NCBI RefSeq assembly: GCF_014117445.1 | Contig: NZ_CP059851.1 | Location: 310,001 to 374,000 of the forward strand | Direction of reading: 5' to 3' | DNA: 64,000 bases | Origin: Sandaracinobacteroides saxicola | GTDB lineage: Bacteria; Pseudomonadota; Alphaproteobacteria; Sphingomonadales; Sphingomonadaceae | Part shown: in pieces, positions 16,148 to 23,691 of the stretch | Numbering within the stretch: the first letter of the stretch is position 1 | How the letters are laid out: the number at the start of each line of letters is the position of its first letter | Program-made: the position numbers and the translations under genes | The notes under the pieces: model-generated | Told to the model about the DNA's origin: nothing | Databases searched by the model: none | What the model saw: only the letters and a program-made list of their open reading frames with translations

Positions 16148-16757
16148 GTCATTTCTCCTCGATCTGAAGTCTCGAGCCCGCACCATTGCGGCCTCGATGG
16201 CGATCGACGGGCCGGAGACGCTCGGCGGCGCACCCCAGCCTCGGGGCCCCAGTTCACTGGGTTAGGCTTGGGGCCTGACAGCAAAGGAGGAACTTTCTTG
16301 TCCCGCGAGGAATGGCGGCGCAGCCGGCAGGGGAAGAAAGTTGTGACGCCGCTGTTGCGCCATAGGCGAGCGAGGCGTGAGCCGGTATTCGGCCAGATCA
16401 AGCCATTGAAGAGGCCGCTCGGGTGCGCTCGATGTGGCTAGATCCCGAGGGGATGAAGTGGCGGCGCAGGGCATCGACCGACTTGGCACGCGCGGTTCAC
16501 GTGATCGACGTTTCTGAGCGCGGAGCTGACACGTCTCGTCCTGCTGATGAGGAGCGCCTGACCGATGACGCCCGTCAGCTTGCGTTAGGTCAGTCGGCGA
16601 ATGAGCAGCCTGGGATCAGACGATCAGCGAGCACTGCGCCATGACAGGTTGCGCGCTGACGTGCGCGCCCTTTCGCCCGATCTCACATCAGGTCGGTCGA
16701 TGGTTGTTGCGTGGTGCACGTCCGCTTTCTGGTCCGGCTCTGCGGCCAGTTGGGCAT
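16148..16757. other. 610-bp stretch without a supported gene
   Basis: The stretch contains two inverted repeats: GGCCCCA/TGGGGCC (16245-16251, 16269-16275) and AACTTTCTT/AAGAAAGTT (16291-16299, 16334-16342). It also holds a short plus-strand frame with EPVFGQIK at 16379-16402, the end motif of IS1182-type transposases. No intact ORF with family features was found. Confidence 0.5.
16340..16441 (+). pseudogene. Possible transposase C-terminal remnant
   Basis: A plus-strand frame reads LRHRRARREPVFGQIKPLKR and ends at a TAG (16439-16441). The EPVFGQIK motif preceded by basic residues matches the C-terminal DDE region of IS1182/IS5-like transposases. The rest of the transposase is missing, so this would be a small relic. 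Confidence 0.35.
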
Positions 16758-17198
16758 TCAGGCATTGGCAACGCCCCGGCTAGTCGATCCTGGCGGGGTG
16801 AGCGACGTCACGCGGATGAAGGTCGTGACTGCAACCGCAATCGCCCCGATGACCGAGAACGCGAGCTGCCAGGTTTCCGAGGGCATGATGTGCTTCACGA
16901 TGCCATGCGTCGCGTGAAAGCCCGCGATGGCTGCGGGCGCGACGAAAGCCAGGGCGACGAGGATTTTCAGCCAGGCCGGCCGCAGAACGGCAAGCAGAAG
17001 CTGGCCGACGCCGAGTGCGATACCGGCGCCAACGGCGCCGATGACGATGGCACCGAGCAGGCCGGCGCCGGTCTGATGCGCCCAGATGCCGGCGCTGACG
17101 CCGATGAAGGCTGGGAGCGCAAAGACAGCGAGCGTGAACAACAACCAGCAAAGCACGCCGATGGCGGCAAGCGAACCGAGAATGGCGAAGACGATCAT
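16758..17198 (-). CDS. Small multi-spanning membrane protein
   Basis: The ATG at 17198 follows GGAGG and gives 146 residues. At least four hydrophobic segments are visible (VFAILGSLAAIGVLCWLLF; LPAFIGVSAGIWA; LLGAIVIGAVGAGIALGVG; the last near VIGAIAVAVTTFI). There are no catalytic motifs. Similar proteins of unknown function are frequent on sphingomonad plasmids. It sits on the same strand as the 54-residue gene upstream. Confidence 0.75.
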   Translation of the reverse strand: MIVFAILGSLAAIGVLCWLLFTLAVFALPAFIGVSAGIWAHQTGAGLLGAIVIGAVGAGIALGVGQLLLAVLRPAWLKILVALAFVAPAAIAGFHATHGIVKHIMPSETWQLAFSVIGAIAVAVTTFIRVTSLTPPGSTSRGVANA

Positions 17199-17339
17199 GG
17201 TGGTGGCCTCCGTGACAATAGGTCTGACGGGTGCGCCGACCACCACCACCAAGGCGCAATAGAAAGTATAGCCAAATTCGATGCGCTTCGGGAGCGGAAA
17301 TCGAACCGATCTCCGCCTGCGAAGCTGTTCCGCCAGACG

Positions 17340-17504
17340 TCAGACGTCGAACGGATCGATCTCGGCCACGATCTCGGCATCGCCGTCGAACTCGTTGCAG
17401 GGAGTGACGGACAGTGTGCCGTCGCCCGCCCGGAAGATGATGATGGCGACCATCAGGGTGCCAGCGAGGCTGTTTGCGAAGGCGTAAGCGGCGTCGAGGG
17501 ACAT
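17340..17504 (-). CDS. Conserved 54-residue protein
   Basis: This short gene starts at MSLDAAYAFANSLAG behind AGGAG at eight bases. It has a hydrophobic strand TLMVAIIIFRAGDG and ends acidic (GDAEIVAEIDPFDV). The compositional pattern and clear RBS support coding. I recall comparable small proteins on alphaproteobacterial plasmids but cannot name a family. Confidence 0.55.
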   Translation of the reverse strand: MSLDAAYAFANSLAGTLMVAIIIFRAGDGTLSVTPCNEFDGDAEIVAEIDPFDV

Positions 17505-18160
17505 CGGTCCGGCTCCTGTTCCGAGCGGAGGACCATCCCCCGCTGACAGGCGCCCCGAAGTGTCCGGCCGTGGGCCGCAATCACCGCGCAGGCGAAGACG
17601 AAGCGGCGGCACGCCATGGCGTAGCCGACCCTTCACGGGTTGATGGCTTCAGGCCCTCGGTTGGACCAAGGATCAGCGCAGGGACGAGGGGGTGGGCGGA
17701 CGCTGAATATGGGCGGGATTGCAGCTTGCTTACCGAAGTTTGGCTGACTGCAGTCAGCGCGTCACGGTTGCCAAGGATCGGCCAAGGTCGGGCCTGGGGC
17801 GCCGAACGTTCTTGTGTCACCCCATTGCACCACGAACCCGACCTTGTGGGCGATCGTGGCGATGCAACTCGTGAACATCGGGAAACCCATGCAAACGGGC
17901 GTGCATTGACGGCTAGAATGAGCCGGCGGCGCTTACAAACCGCCATGTATCGAGGTCCGAGTTGCGGTGGCATGCAGACAGGCAGGCCCTGGGCGACATG
18001 TGACAAAAATCGCCGTTTCGCTGACTTGCTTGAGCGGGTTGCGAGCCCCATGAGCGCTGTGGCGAGCATCTACTAGCGACCGCCTGCAATGCCAGTTAAG
18101 AAGAGGACGACGAGCTCTGGAATTGAGCAAAACGAGGCGTTTCGAGGCAGGTGAAAGCCG
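17505..18160. other. 656-bp stretch without a supported gene
   Basis: The open frames here have no family features. A perfect 16-bp palindrome GCTGACTG/CAGTCAGC lies at 17743-17758. Plus-strand promoter elements for the racemase gene may lie near 17907 (TTGACG), but the -10 is unclear. Confidence 0.5.
17743..17758. promoter_or_regulatory. 16-bp perfect palindrome
   Basis: GCTGACTGCAGTCAGC has no mismatch or spacer and lies in a gene-free stretch. It may be an operator, but it is about 400 bp from the racemase start and about 240 bp from the 54-residue gene, so no target can be named. Confidence 0.4.
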
Positions 18161-18862
18161 ATGAAGACCATCGGACTAATTGGCGGCATGAGCTGGGAAA
18201 GCTCGGCGCAGTATTATCGGATCATCAATCAGGGCACCCGCACTCGGTTAGGCGGCGTTCATTCAGCCAAGAGTGTGATGGTGTCGGTCGACTTTGGCGA
18301 GATTGAGCGCCTGCAACACGATGGACGCTGGACCGACCTGACGGAGCGCATGGTGGAGGCGGCTCGTCAGGTGGAACGAGCAGGCGCAGACTTCTTCCTG
18401 ATATGCACCAACACCATGCACCGAATGGCGAAGGAAGTAGAGGATGCGGTGGAAATCCCGCTCCTTCACATCGCGGACCCTACGGCTGAACGGATCACAG
18501 CGGACGGACATGCCCGTGTCGGGCTGCTTGGTACCGCATTCACGATGGAGCAGATGTTCTACAAAGGACGGCTGACAGACCGGCACGGGCTGGAGGTGCT
18601 CATCCCTGATCGGGACGACCGTGCTGTGGTCCACCGGATCATCTACGAAGAGCTTGTCACCGGGCGCGTGCTCGACTCTTCGCGCGAGGCGTATCGGGAC
18701 GTGATTGCCCGGCTGGTTGTGCGCGGAGCCGAGGCAGTTATTTTGGGCTGTACGGAGATCATGCTTTTGGTCGGTCGCGACGACAGCGCTGTGCCTTTGT
18801 ATGACACGACCGCCCTCCACGCCGAGGCGGCAATCGAGTTAGCAACCGCCATCGCAAGCTGA
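18161..18862 (+). CDS. Aspartate/glutamate racemase family protein
   Basis: The 233-residue cofactor-independent racemase has the opening KTIGLIGGMSWESSAQYY. Its two catalytic cysteines lie in CTNTMH (Cys82) and GCTEI (Cys197). The sequence is most like the YgeA/RacD-type amino-acid racemases. It stands alone on the plus strand within cargo, with ribosome-binding sequence GAAAG upstream. The likely role is D-amino-acid formation or use; the exact substrate is unknown. Confidence 0.9.
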   Translation: MKTIGLIGGMSWESSAQYYRIINQGTRTRLGGVHSAKSVMVSVDFGEIERLQHDGRWTDLTERMVEAARQVERAGADFFLICTNTMHRMAKEVEDAVEIPLLHIADPTAERITADGHARVGLLGTAFTMEQMFYKGRLTDRHGLEVLIPDRDDRAVVHRIIYEELVTGRVLDSSREAYRDVIARLVVRGAEAVILGCTEIMLLVGRDDSAVPLYDTTALHAEAAIELATAIAS

Positions 18863-18905
18863 TCAGTCCAAGCTGCCGGAAAGCAGGCGATCGGCATTGG
18901 GCGTT

Positions 18906-19826
18906 TCAAGGCGGCGGCAAGCGATAGGACCCCTTCGCGATTTCGTTGAGAATGCTTCCCTCATGTACCGGACGCCAACCGAGTGAGCGCGCCCTCGAAC
19001 TTGCCGTCTGATTGTTGATCGCCATCATTGCGGCGAGCCAATCGCCCCAAATCGTCGTCGCCTCGTTTCGATCAATCGAAAGAGCTGACCTTTCCGTCGC
19101 CACACCGACGGCTTGGGCGAGGCCGAACGCGGAGACGCCATTCTCGGCGGCGGCGTGGATCAATGTACCGCCGAGTTCTGCGTTTTCGAGGACGATACGA
19201 TAAAGCGTCGCAGCGTCGTCGACATGAACCGCTGAATAAAGGTTTGCGCCCGCGCCAACATAGCCCGAATAGCCAATCTTGCAGGCCGCCTTAAAGAGCG
19301 CGGGAACGAAGACGCTCCCTCCATGGCCGTAAACAAAAAGCGGCAGCCGCACGACGGCGCAATGCATCTTGTTTCGGCGGCCGTAGTCAACGACGAGGTG
19401 CTCGACCGCCGCACGGCCCGAACGATCCGCGACCGGCATCGCCGTCTCCGCCGCATCGTCGATCACCTCCTTTCCGGTGTCGCCCAGAATGCCGGAGCCG
19501 GATGATAGGATGAAGCGAGTTCCCGGTCGTGACAGCCCGTCCAACATGGCGAGCACGGCCGCGCGATCGGTCTGGACGGCCTCGCCGAAGCGGGACAGGT
19601 CGTGGTCGAATGCGGTATGAACGACCGCGTCAACGGATTGCACGGCGCTGGTCAGCGTCGCCGTATCGCGGAGGGATCCTTGCTTCGGTGCGACGCCGAT
19701 CCGGTGGAGCGCCTGCGCGGAAGCATCCGACCGTGCCAGTCCGATGACTTCGTGCCCTGCCTCGATTAGCAGGTTTGCGACTCGGCTGCCGACATAGCCG
19801 GTGGCACCGGTAAGGAAGACGCGCAT
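18906..19826 (-). CDS. NAD(P)-dependent epimerase/reductase (extended SDR)
   Basis: The start at MRVFLTGATGYVGS (19826) places the GATGYVGS nucleotide-binding loop at the N-terminus, giving 306 residues. DAVVHTAFDHD follows at about 70. The usual YxxxK is replaced by a GRAAVEHLVVDY segment, as in atypical SDRs. The protein resembles those annotated as NAD-dependent epimerase/dehydratase or SDR a5. It abuts the downstream quinone oxidoreductase gene (gap of about eight bases) in one minus-strand unit. Confidence 0.85.
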   Translation of the reverse strand: MRVFLTGATGYVGSRVANLLIEAGHEVIGLARSDASAQALHRIGVAPKQGSLRDTATLTSAVQSVDAVVHTAFDHDLSRFGEAVQTDRAAVLAMLDGLSRPGTRFILSSGSGILGDTGKEVIDDAAETAMPVADRSGRAAVEHLVVDYGRRNKMHCAVVRLPLFVYGHGGSVFVPALFKAACKIGYSGYVGAGANLYSAVHVDDAATLYRIVLENAELGGTLIHAAAENGVSAFGLAQAVGVATERSALSIDRNEATTIWGDWLAAMMAINNQTASSRARSLGWRPVHEGSILNEIAKGSYRLPPP

Positions 19827-19834
19827 CCTCCGCC

Positions 19835-20821
19835 TCAACCGACGCGAAGAAGGATTTTGCCGACGACCGTGCCGCTGTCCTGCGCCGCGTGGGCGCGGGC
19901 GATTTCGTCGAGCGGCAGATCAAGTCCGATGACCGGGCGACAGGCGCCGCTTGCCAGCGCGGCATTGATGTCGCGCGCGGCATCGAGGTGCGCCTGATGC
20001 GGCATGGCATAGACGAACACCCAGCGGATCGTTGCGCCGCCGAGCAGCGCGGGCACGAAAGGCACGGTTAGCATCGTATCGGCGCTGTCCGAAGCGTAGG
20101 CACAAATGACGCCGTTGGTGGCGAGGCAGGCGAGATCGGTCGCGATGTTGGTGGCGAGCGAAACGTCAATGACGCGGTCGACGCCGTGTCCATCCGTTGC
20201 CTCGCGCACGTGCGACGCGATGTCGTCGGCGTGCCGGTTCAGGACGAGGTCGCACCCGGCAGCGCTGACCACGCGCGCCTGTTGTTCGCGGCTCACCGTC
20301 GCGATCACGCGCGCGCCGAGATACTTGGCGAGCATCACCGCCGCCAGTCCGACCGCGCCCGTGCCGCCCTGAACCAGCACCCAGCGTTCTTCGATCGCTC
20401 CATCGGCGAGGAGGCAGCGATGCGCCGTCATCGCGGGCACGCCGAGACAGGCACCGACCTCGAACGAAACCCCTTCGGGCAACGCAACCGCCTGTTCGGC
20501 GGGTACGATGCAGAGCTCTGCGCCTGTGCCGAAGGGGCGGCCGCGCTGCGCCTCGTAAATCCAGACACGTTCACCGATCCGTGCGGGATCGACGCCGGGA
20601 CCGACGCTTTCAATCACGCCAGAGCCGTCCTGATGAGGCACGATGCGCGGGAACGGCATCGGCGCGCCGCCCCATCCGCTACGCCCCTTCGTGTCGGACG
20701 GGTTCAGCCCGCTGACCGCGATGCGCACGCGCACTTCGCCAGGGCCGGCCATCGGATCGGGCAGTTCGCCGAGCCGGAGGACCAATGGGTCTCCCTGCTG
20801 ATCGTAATAGGCTGCGCGCAT
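19835..20821 (-). CDS. Zinc-independent MDR oxidoreductase (quinone reductase-like)
   Basis: The start at MRAAYYDQQGDPLVL (20821) gives 328 residues. The GroES-like part includes SGLNPSDTKGRSGW and VPHQDGSGVIESVG. The Rossmann domain carries VQGGTGAVGLAAVMLAKYLGARV. No catalytic zinc cysteines are seen, which points to the NADPH:quinone oxidoreductase group. It is divergently transcribed from an HxlR regulator, a common pairing in which HxlR responds to electrophiles and controls quinone/aldehyde-detoxifying enzymes. Confidence 0.9.
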   Translation of the reverse strand: MRAAYYDQQGDPLVLRLGELPDPMAGPGEVRVRIAVSGLNPSDTKGRSGWGGAPMPFPRIVPHQDGSGVIESVGPGVDPARIGERVWIYEAQRGRPFGTGAELCIVPAEQAVALPEGVSFEVGACLGVPAMTAHRCLLADGAIEERWVLVQGGTGAVGLAAVMLAKYLGARVIATVSREQQARVVSAAGCDLVLNRHADDIASHVREATDGHGVDRVIDVSLATNIATDLACLATNGVICAYASDSADTMLTVPFVPALLGGATIRWVFVYAMPHQAHLDAARDINAALASGACRPVIGLDLPLDEIARAHAAQDSGTVVGKILLRVG

Positions 20822-20915
20822 ATCTCTGCTCCTCGCGTCGACCATCGTCCGGACGGATCACCAAACGCAAGTAGGCAACTTGATTGCTGCTAGGGTGCTT
20901 TTGTATACTAAAAAG

Positions 20916-21254
20916 ATGCCAAGTGCTGATCGCCAGTTTCAATGTCCCGTCGCCGCGACGATTGCGGTCGCTGGCGGCAAGTGGAAGCCAATCATCGTCT
21001 TCCACTTGCTCGATGGCACGCGACGGTTCGGCGAGCTGAAGAAGCTCAGCGGTGGCGCGTCGCAGCGCGCACTGACAATGCACCTGCGTGAACTCGAAGC
21101 CGATGGGATCGTGTCGCGCCGCGTTTACGCGGAGGTGCCGCCGAGGGTCGAATACTCGCTCACTGAGCGGGGCCGAAGCCTTGAACCCGTGCTTCGGGCG
21201 ATGAAGGCGTGGGGCAGTGAATACGTGACAAGCTACAAGGGCCCGGAGAAGTAG
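20916..21254 (+). CDS. HxlR-family transcriptional regulator
   Basis: Starting at MPSADRQFQCP (20916) the protein has 112 residues; an in-frame ATG exists at 20880. The N-terminal cysteine in QCPVAATIAVAGGKWK is typical of redox- or aldehyde-sensing HxlR/YodB proteins. The winged helix reads FGELKKLSGGASQRALTMHLRELEADGIVSR. It faces the MDR-SDR genes across 94 bp. A short CAAGT/ACTTG inverted repeat lies between them (20868-20882). Confidence 0.9.
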   Translation: MPSADRQFQCPVAATIAVAGGKWKPIIVFHLLDGTRRFGELKKLSGGASQRALTMHLRELEADGIVSRRVYAEVPPRVEYSLTERGRSLEPVLRAMKAWGSEYVTSYKGPEK

Positions 21255-21351
21255 CTAGGGATGCGGCCGCTAGTTGCGGTTAAACGTTCATTGCCGACCG
21301 ACCGAAGCAATGTCGGTAGCAGACGTTGCAAGCGGATCGTGATGGCGGCGC

Positions 21352-22275
21352 TCACGCGCCGCCGAACCTCCAGACCGGGATGCCGAGCTTCTTCGCCTTG
21401 TCGGCCAGGTTGTCCTGGATACCGGTGCCGGGGAAGACGATGACGCCGATCGGCAGTATGTCCAGCATCTGATCGTTGCGTTTGAACGGGGCGGAGCGGC
21501 CGTGCTTGGTCCAGTCGGGGGCGAAGCCGATCTGCGCGACGCCGCGGTTGTCGGCCCAGCGGGCAGCGATCTTCTCGGCCCCTTTCGGAGATTTGCCGTG
21601 CATCAGCACCATGTCGGGATGCTTCGCGCGGACTTGGTCGAGCTTGGCCCAGATCAGTTGGTGGTCGTTGAAGTCGAGCCCGCCGGTTAGCGCGATCTTC
21701 GTCCCGGCGGGCAGCAGCACCTCGCGATCGGCGCGTTTGCGCGCGGCGATGAAGTCGCGGCTGTCGATCATCGCAGAGGTGAGCTGGCGATGGTTGACGC
21801 GTGAGCCGTGGCGGGGAGACCAGTTCGAGCCGGTCGTCTTCCGGTAGAGGTCGGCGCCGGTGTCGCGGAGGAGTTCGAGGGCGTCGCGGCGTTCGATGAG
21901 CCGCTGTCCGGTGGCGATCAGCGCTTCGAGTTGCACGGCCTTCACCTCGGAGCCGTCCTGTTCGCGTTGCCCCTGCTTCTGCGCCTGCTCGTTGTCGTCG
22001 AGCGTGCGTTCGACCCGTTCGACGGCGCGGTGGAAGGTGTTGACCGTTGACCAGAGCAGGTCGTCGAGATCTGCGTCGAGGCCGGTATCGGCCATGGTGG
22101 CGATCAGAGCGTCGAAGATGTCGGCGACGGCGCCGGCGATCACGCGATCTTCCGGGATTGGTCGAGGATCGGGTTCATCCTCGCGGGGATGGAAGCCGTA
22201 GAGCTGAAGCTCGGTCAGAACGTGGTCGGTGGGAGATGAGATGTGGTCGGGCTCAAATTCGTCATGCTCGCTCAT
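21352..22275 (-). CDS. DUF2493 protein (SLOG-like nucleotide-binding)
   Basis: The start at MSEHDEFEPDH (22275) follows a GGAG sequence and gives 307 residues. The C-terminal DUF2493 domain contains KIALTGGLDFNDHQLIWAKLDQVRAKHP, then LMHGKSPKGAEKIAARWADN and VIVFPGTGIQDNLADKAKKLG, a Rossmann-like SLOG fold thought to bind a nucleotide ligand. The N-terminal half is helical with a charged RTLDDNEQAQKQGQREQ stretch. It is a standard backbone gene near Toprim and the methylase-helicase. Its function is unknown. Confidence 0.85.
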   Translation of the reverse strand: MSEHDEFEPDHISSPTDHVLTELQLYGFHPREDEPDPRPIPEDRVIAGAVADIFDALIATMADTGLDADLDDLLWSTVNTFHRAVERVERTLDDNEQAQKQGQREQDGSEVKAVQLEALIATGQRLIERRDALELLRDTGADLYRKTTGSNWSPRHGSRVNHRQLTSAMIDSRDFIAARKRADREVLLPAGTKIALTGGLDFNDHQLIWAKLDQVRAKHPDMVLMHGKSPKGAEKIAARWADNRGVAQIGFAPDWTKHGRSAPFKRNDQMLDILPIGVIVFPGTGIQDNLADKAKKLGIPVWRFGGA

Positions 22276-22629
22276 CGGAAGCTCCGTTCGCTGGACCGCG
22301 ACCGCCGCGGCCTTCATGGCGACGAAGCCGTCGGACGGGCTGGACTGGCACCGGGAGCGAAGCGAGGGGCCGCAGCGTGAGCGAAGGACCGCAGTGGCCG
22401 GCTATTTTGTCTCGCGATGGAAAGGCCCGAGCCGGGGTCCCCGCGCGGCTTGACCGCGTGGGGTGGAACGGGCCGCCGGAAAATAGTCGGCCACAAGGTT
22501 GCCTGGATGGACCGTCTGATGGCCGATCGCCCTCTGGAAGGCCGGGGCGCGGTCCTCTGGCGAAACGGTTATCCCAGATGCAGGCGTTTCACGAAGTGCT
22601 CGACCGGCGGTCGCCTGCCTCCATCCCGG
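22276..22629. other. 354-bp gap holding a strongly folded sequence
   Basis: No supported ORF. The gap between the Toprim gene and the DUF2493 gene contains the nested hairpin described at 22394-22494. Confidence 0.6.
22394..22494. ncRNA. Candidate structured RNA, ~100 nt nested hairpin
   Basis: Three nested helices can be drawn. The outer arms GTGGCCGGCTATTTT (22394-22408) and AAAATAGTCGGCCAC (22480-22494) pair at 14 of 15 positions, plus one wobble in one orientation. The middle arms GGCCCG (22424-22429) and CGGGCC (22469-22474) are perfect. The inner arms CCCCGCGCGG (22439-22448) and CCGCGTGGGG (22454-22463) pair over ten positions with one G-T, closing a CTTGA loop. The transcribed strand is unknown. 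It could be an RNA, a leader of the DUF2493 gene or a DNA hairpin. Confidence 0.5.
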
Positions 22630-23691
22630 TCAGGCTGCATGCTCCATGAAGCGTGCGACGTCCTGGGGCGCGATCTGGACTCGGATGGCCGCCCGTAGCG
22701 CCGCGAGCCCCAGCAGCCGGAGGTCTTCATTGAAGTCGCCAAGCGTCGGAGACAGGATGACCGCCTCGATGCCCGCTTGCTCCGCGCGGGTCATCAAGGT
22801 CGTCACCGCTGCATCGCCGGCGGGATCGTCATCACGCGCGACATACAACCGGTGCAGGGTGTCGGGGAACTGGATGGCGGCGAGATGCGCCGCCGACAGC
22901 GCGGCCACCATCGGCATGGTCGGCAGGACGCAGCGCAGCGACAGCATGGTCTCGACGCCTTCGCCGGCCGCCATCACCGAGCCCGGCAATCCGAAGCGCA
23001 CGGCAGAACCGAGGAGACTGCCCATCGCCCGTCTCGGTGTCTCGACTGGCGCCTTGCCTAAGGTCGCTTCGTTGAAGCCGTCGGGGTCCAGCCAGGTGCG
23101 GTGCGCGCCGGTGAGCTTGCCATTGAGATCCGTGACGGCGGCGATGATCGCCGGCAAGATCTCGGTCGGGGAATGCTCATCGGGCCGGAAGAAGCAGCGA
23201 GGATGGAAGCGCAGCGATCCGGTTTCGTGCAAAGACGTAATGCCGCGTCTGCGCAGATACGTCTCGGCGAGTGTACGGCTGATTGGCCGTGCCATCGCGA
23301 AGAGACGCCTCGCGGCTTCTGGCGAACCCATGGGCATCGCAGACGTCCTAGCCCGCCGCGACTCTAGTGCGGGCTCTGGATGCGGGAGGCTCAAGAAGCG
23401 CCGCGCCTCCTCGGCGATTTGCTTGAAGTCGCGAAGGCCGCAGGTTTCGCGAATGACATCGAGCAGATCGCCATGCTCGCCGGTGGCGGCGTCGGTCCAC
23501 TTGCCGACGGCGCCCTTACCCGTCTGCGGCCCCTTGAGCCGCACGAACATTGAGCGGCCTGGCGTGTTGCGAACGTCGCCGACCAGCCAGTAGCCTCCCT
23601 GTCTTGTGCCGTTGGACAGATAGTGCCGGCACACGGCTTCGGCTTGGCCGGCAAGGCGGGCAGCAAGATCGGATGCGTGCAAGCTGGCCAT
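22630..23691 (-). CDS. Toprim-domain protein of the element backbone
   Basis: The 353-residue protein starts at 23691, overlapping the stop of the methylase-helicase gene by one base (TGATG). Its N-terminal part, with NGTRQGGYWLVGDVRN, RGITSLHETGSLRFHP and TWLDPDG, is typical of DUF7146/primase-helicase-like proteins. The C-terminal Toprim part has VMAAGEGVETMLSL (catalytic Glu) and RLYVARDDDPAGDAAV (DxD). Such proteins are conserved on alphaproteobacterial ICEs and plasmids; a DNA-processing role in replication or transfer is inferred. Confidence 0.88.
   Translation of the reverse strand: MASLHASDLAARLAGQAEAVCRHYLSNGTRQGGYWLVGDVRNTPGRSMFVRLKGPQTGKGAVGKWTDAATGEHGDLLDVIRETCGLRDFKQIAEEARRFLSLPHPEPALESRRARTSAMPMGSPEAARRLFAMARPISRTLAETYLRRRGITSLHETGSLRFHPRCFFRPDEHSPTEILPAIIAAVTDLNGKLTGAHRTWLDPDGFNEATLGKAPVETPRRAMGSLLGSAVRFGLPGSVMAAGEGVETMLSLRCVLPTMPMVAALSAAHLAAIQFPDTLHRLYVARDDDPAGDAAVTTLMTRAEQAGIEAVILSPTLGDFNEDLRLLGLAALRAAIRVQIAPQDVARFMEHAA

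Noticed and set aside
15701..16441. Plus-strand open frame of 246 residues
   Set aside because: It lies opposite the DUF736 gene, which has the family signature and a good ribosome-binding site. Only the last ~30 codons show a possible transposase motif, reported separately.
17581..18069. Minus-strand open frame of 162 residues
   Set aside because: Low-complexity Ser/Arg/Pro composition, no family pattern, no ribosome-binding site, and it overlaps nothing conserved.
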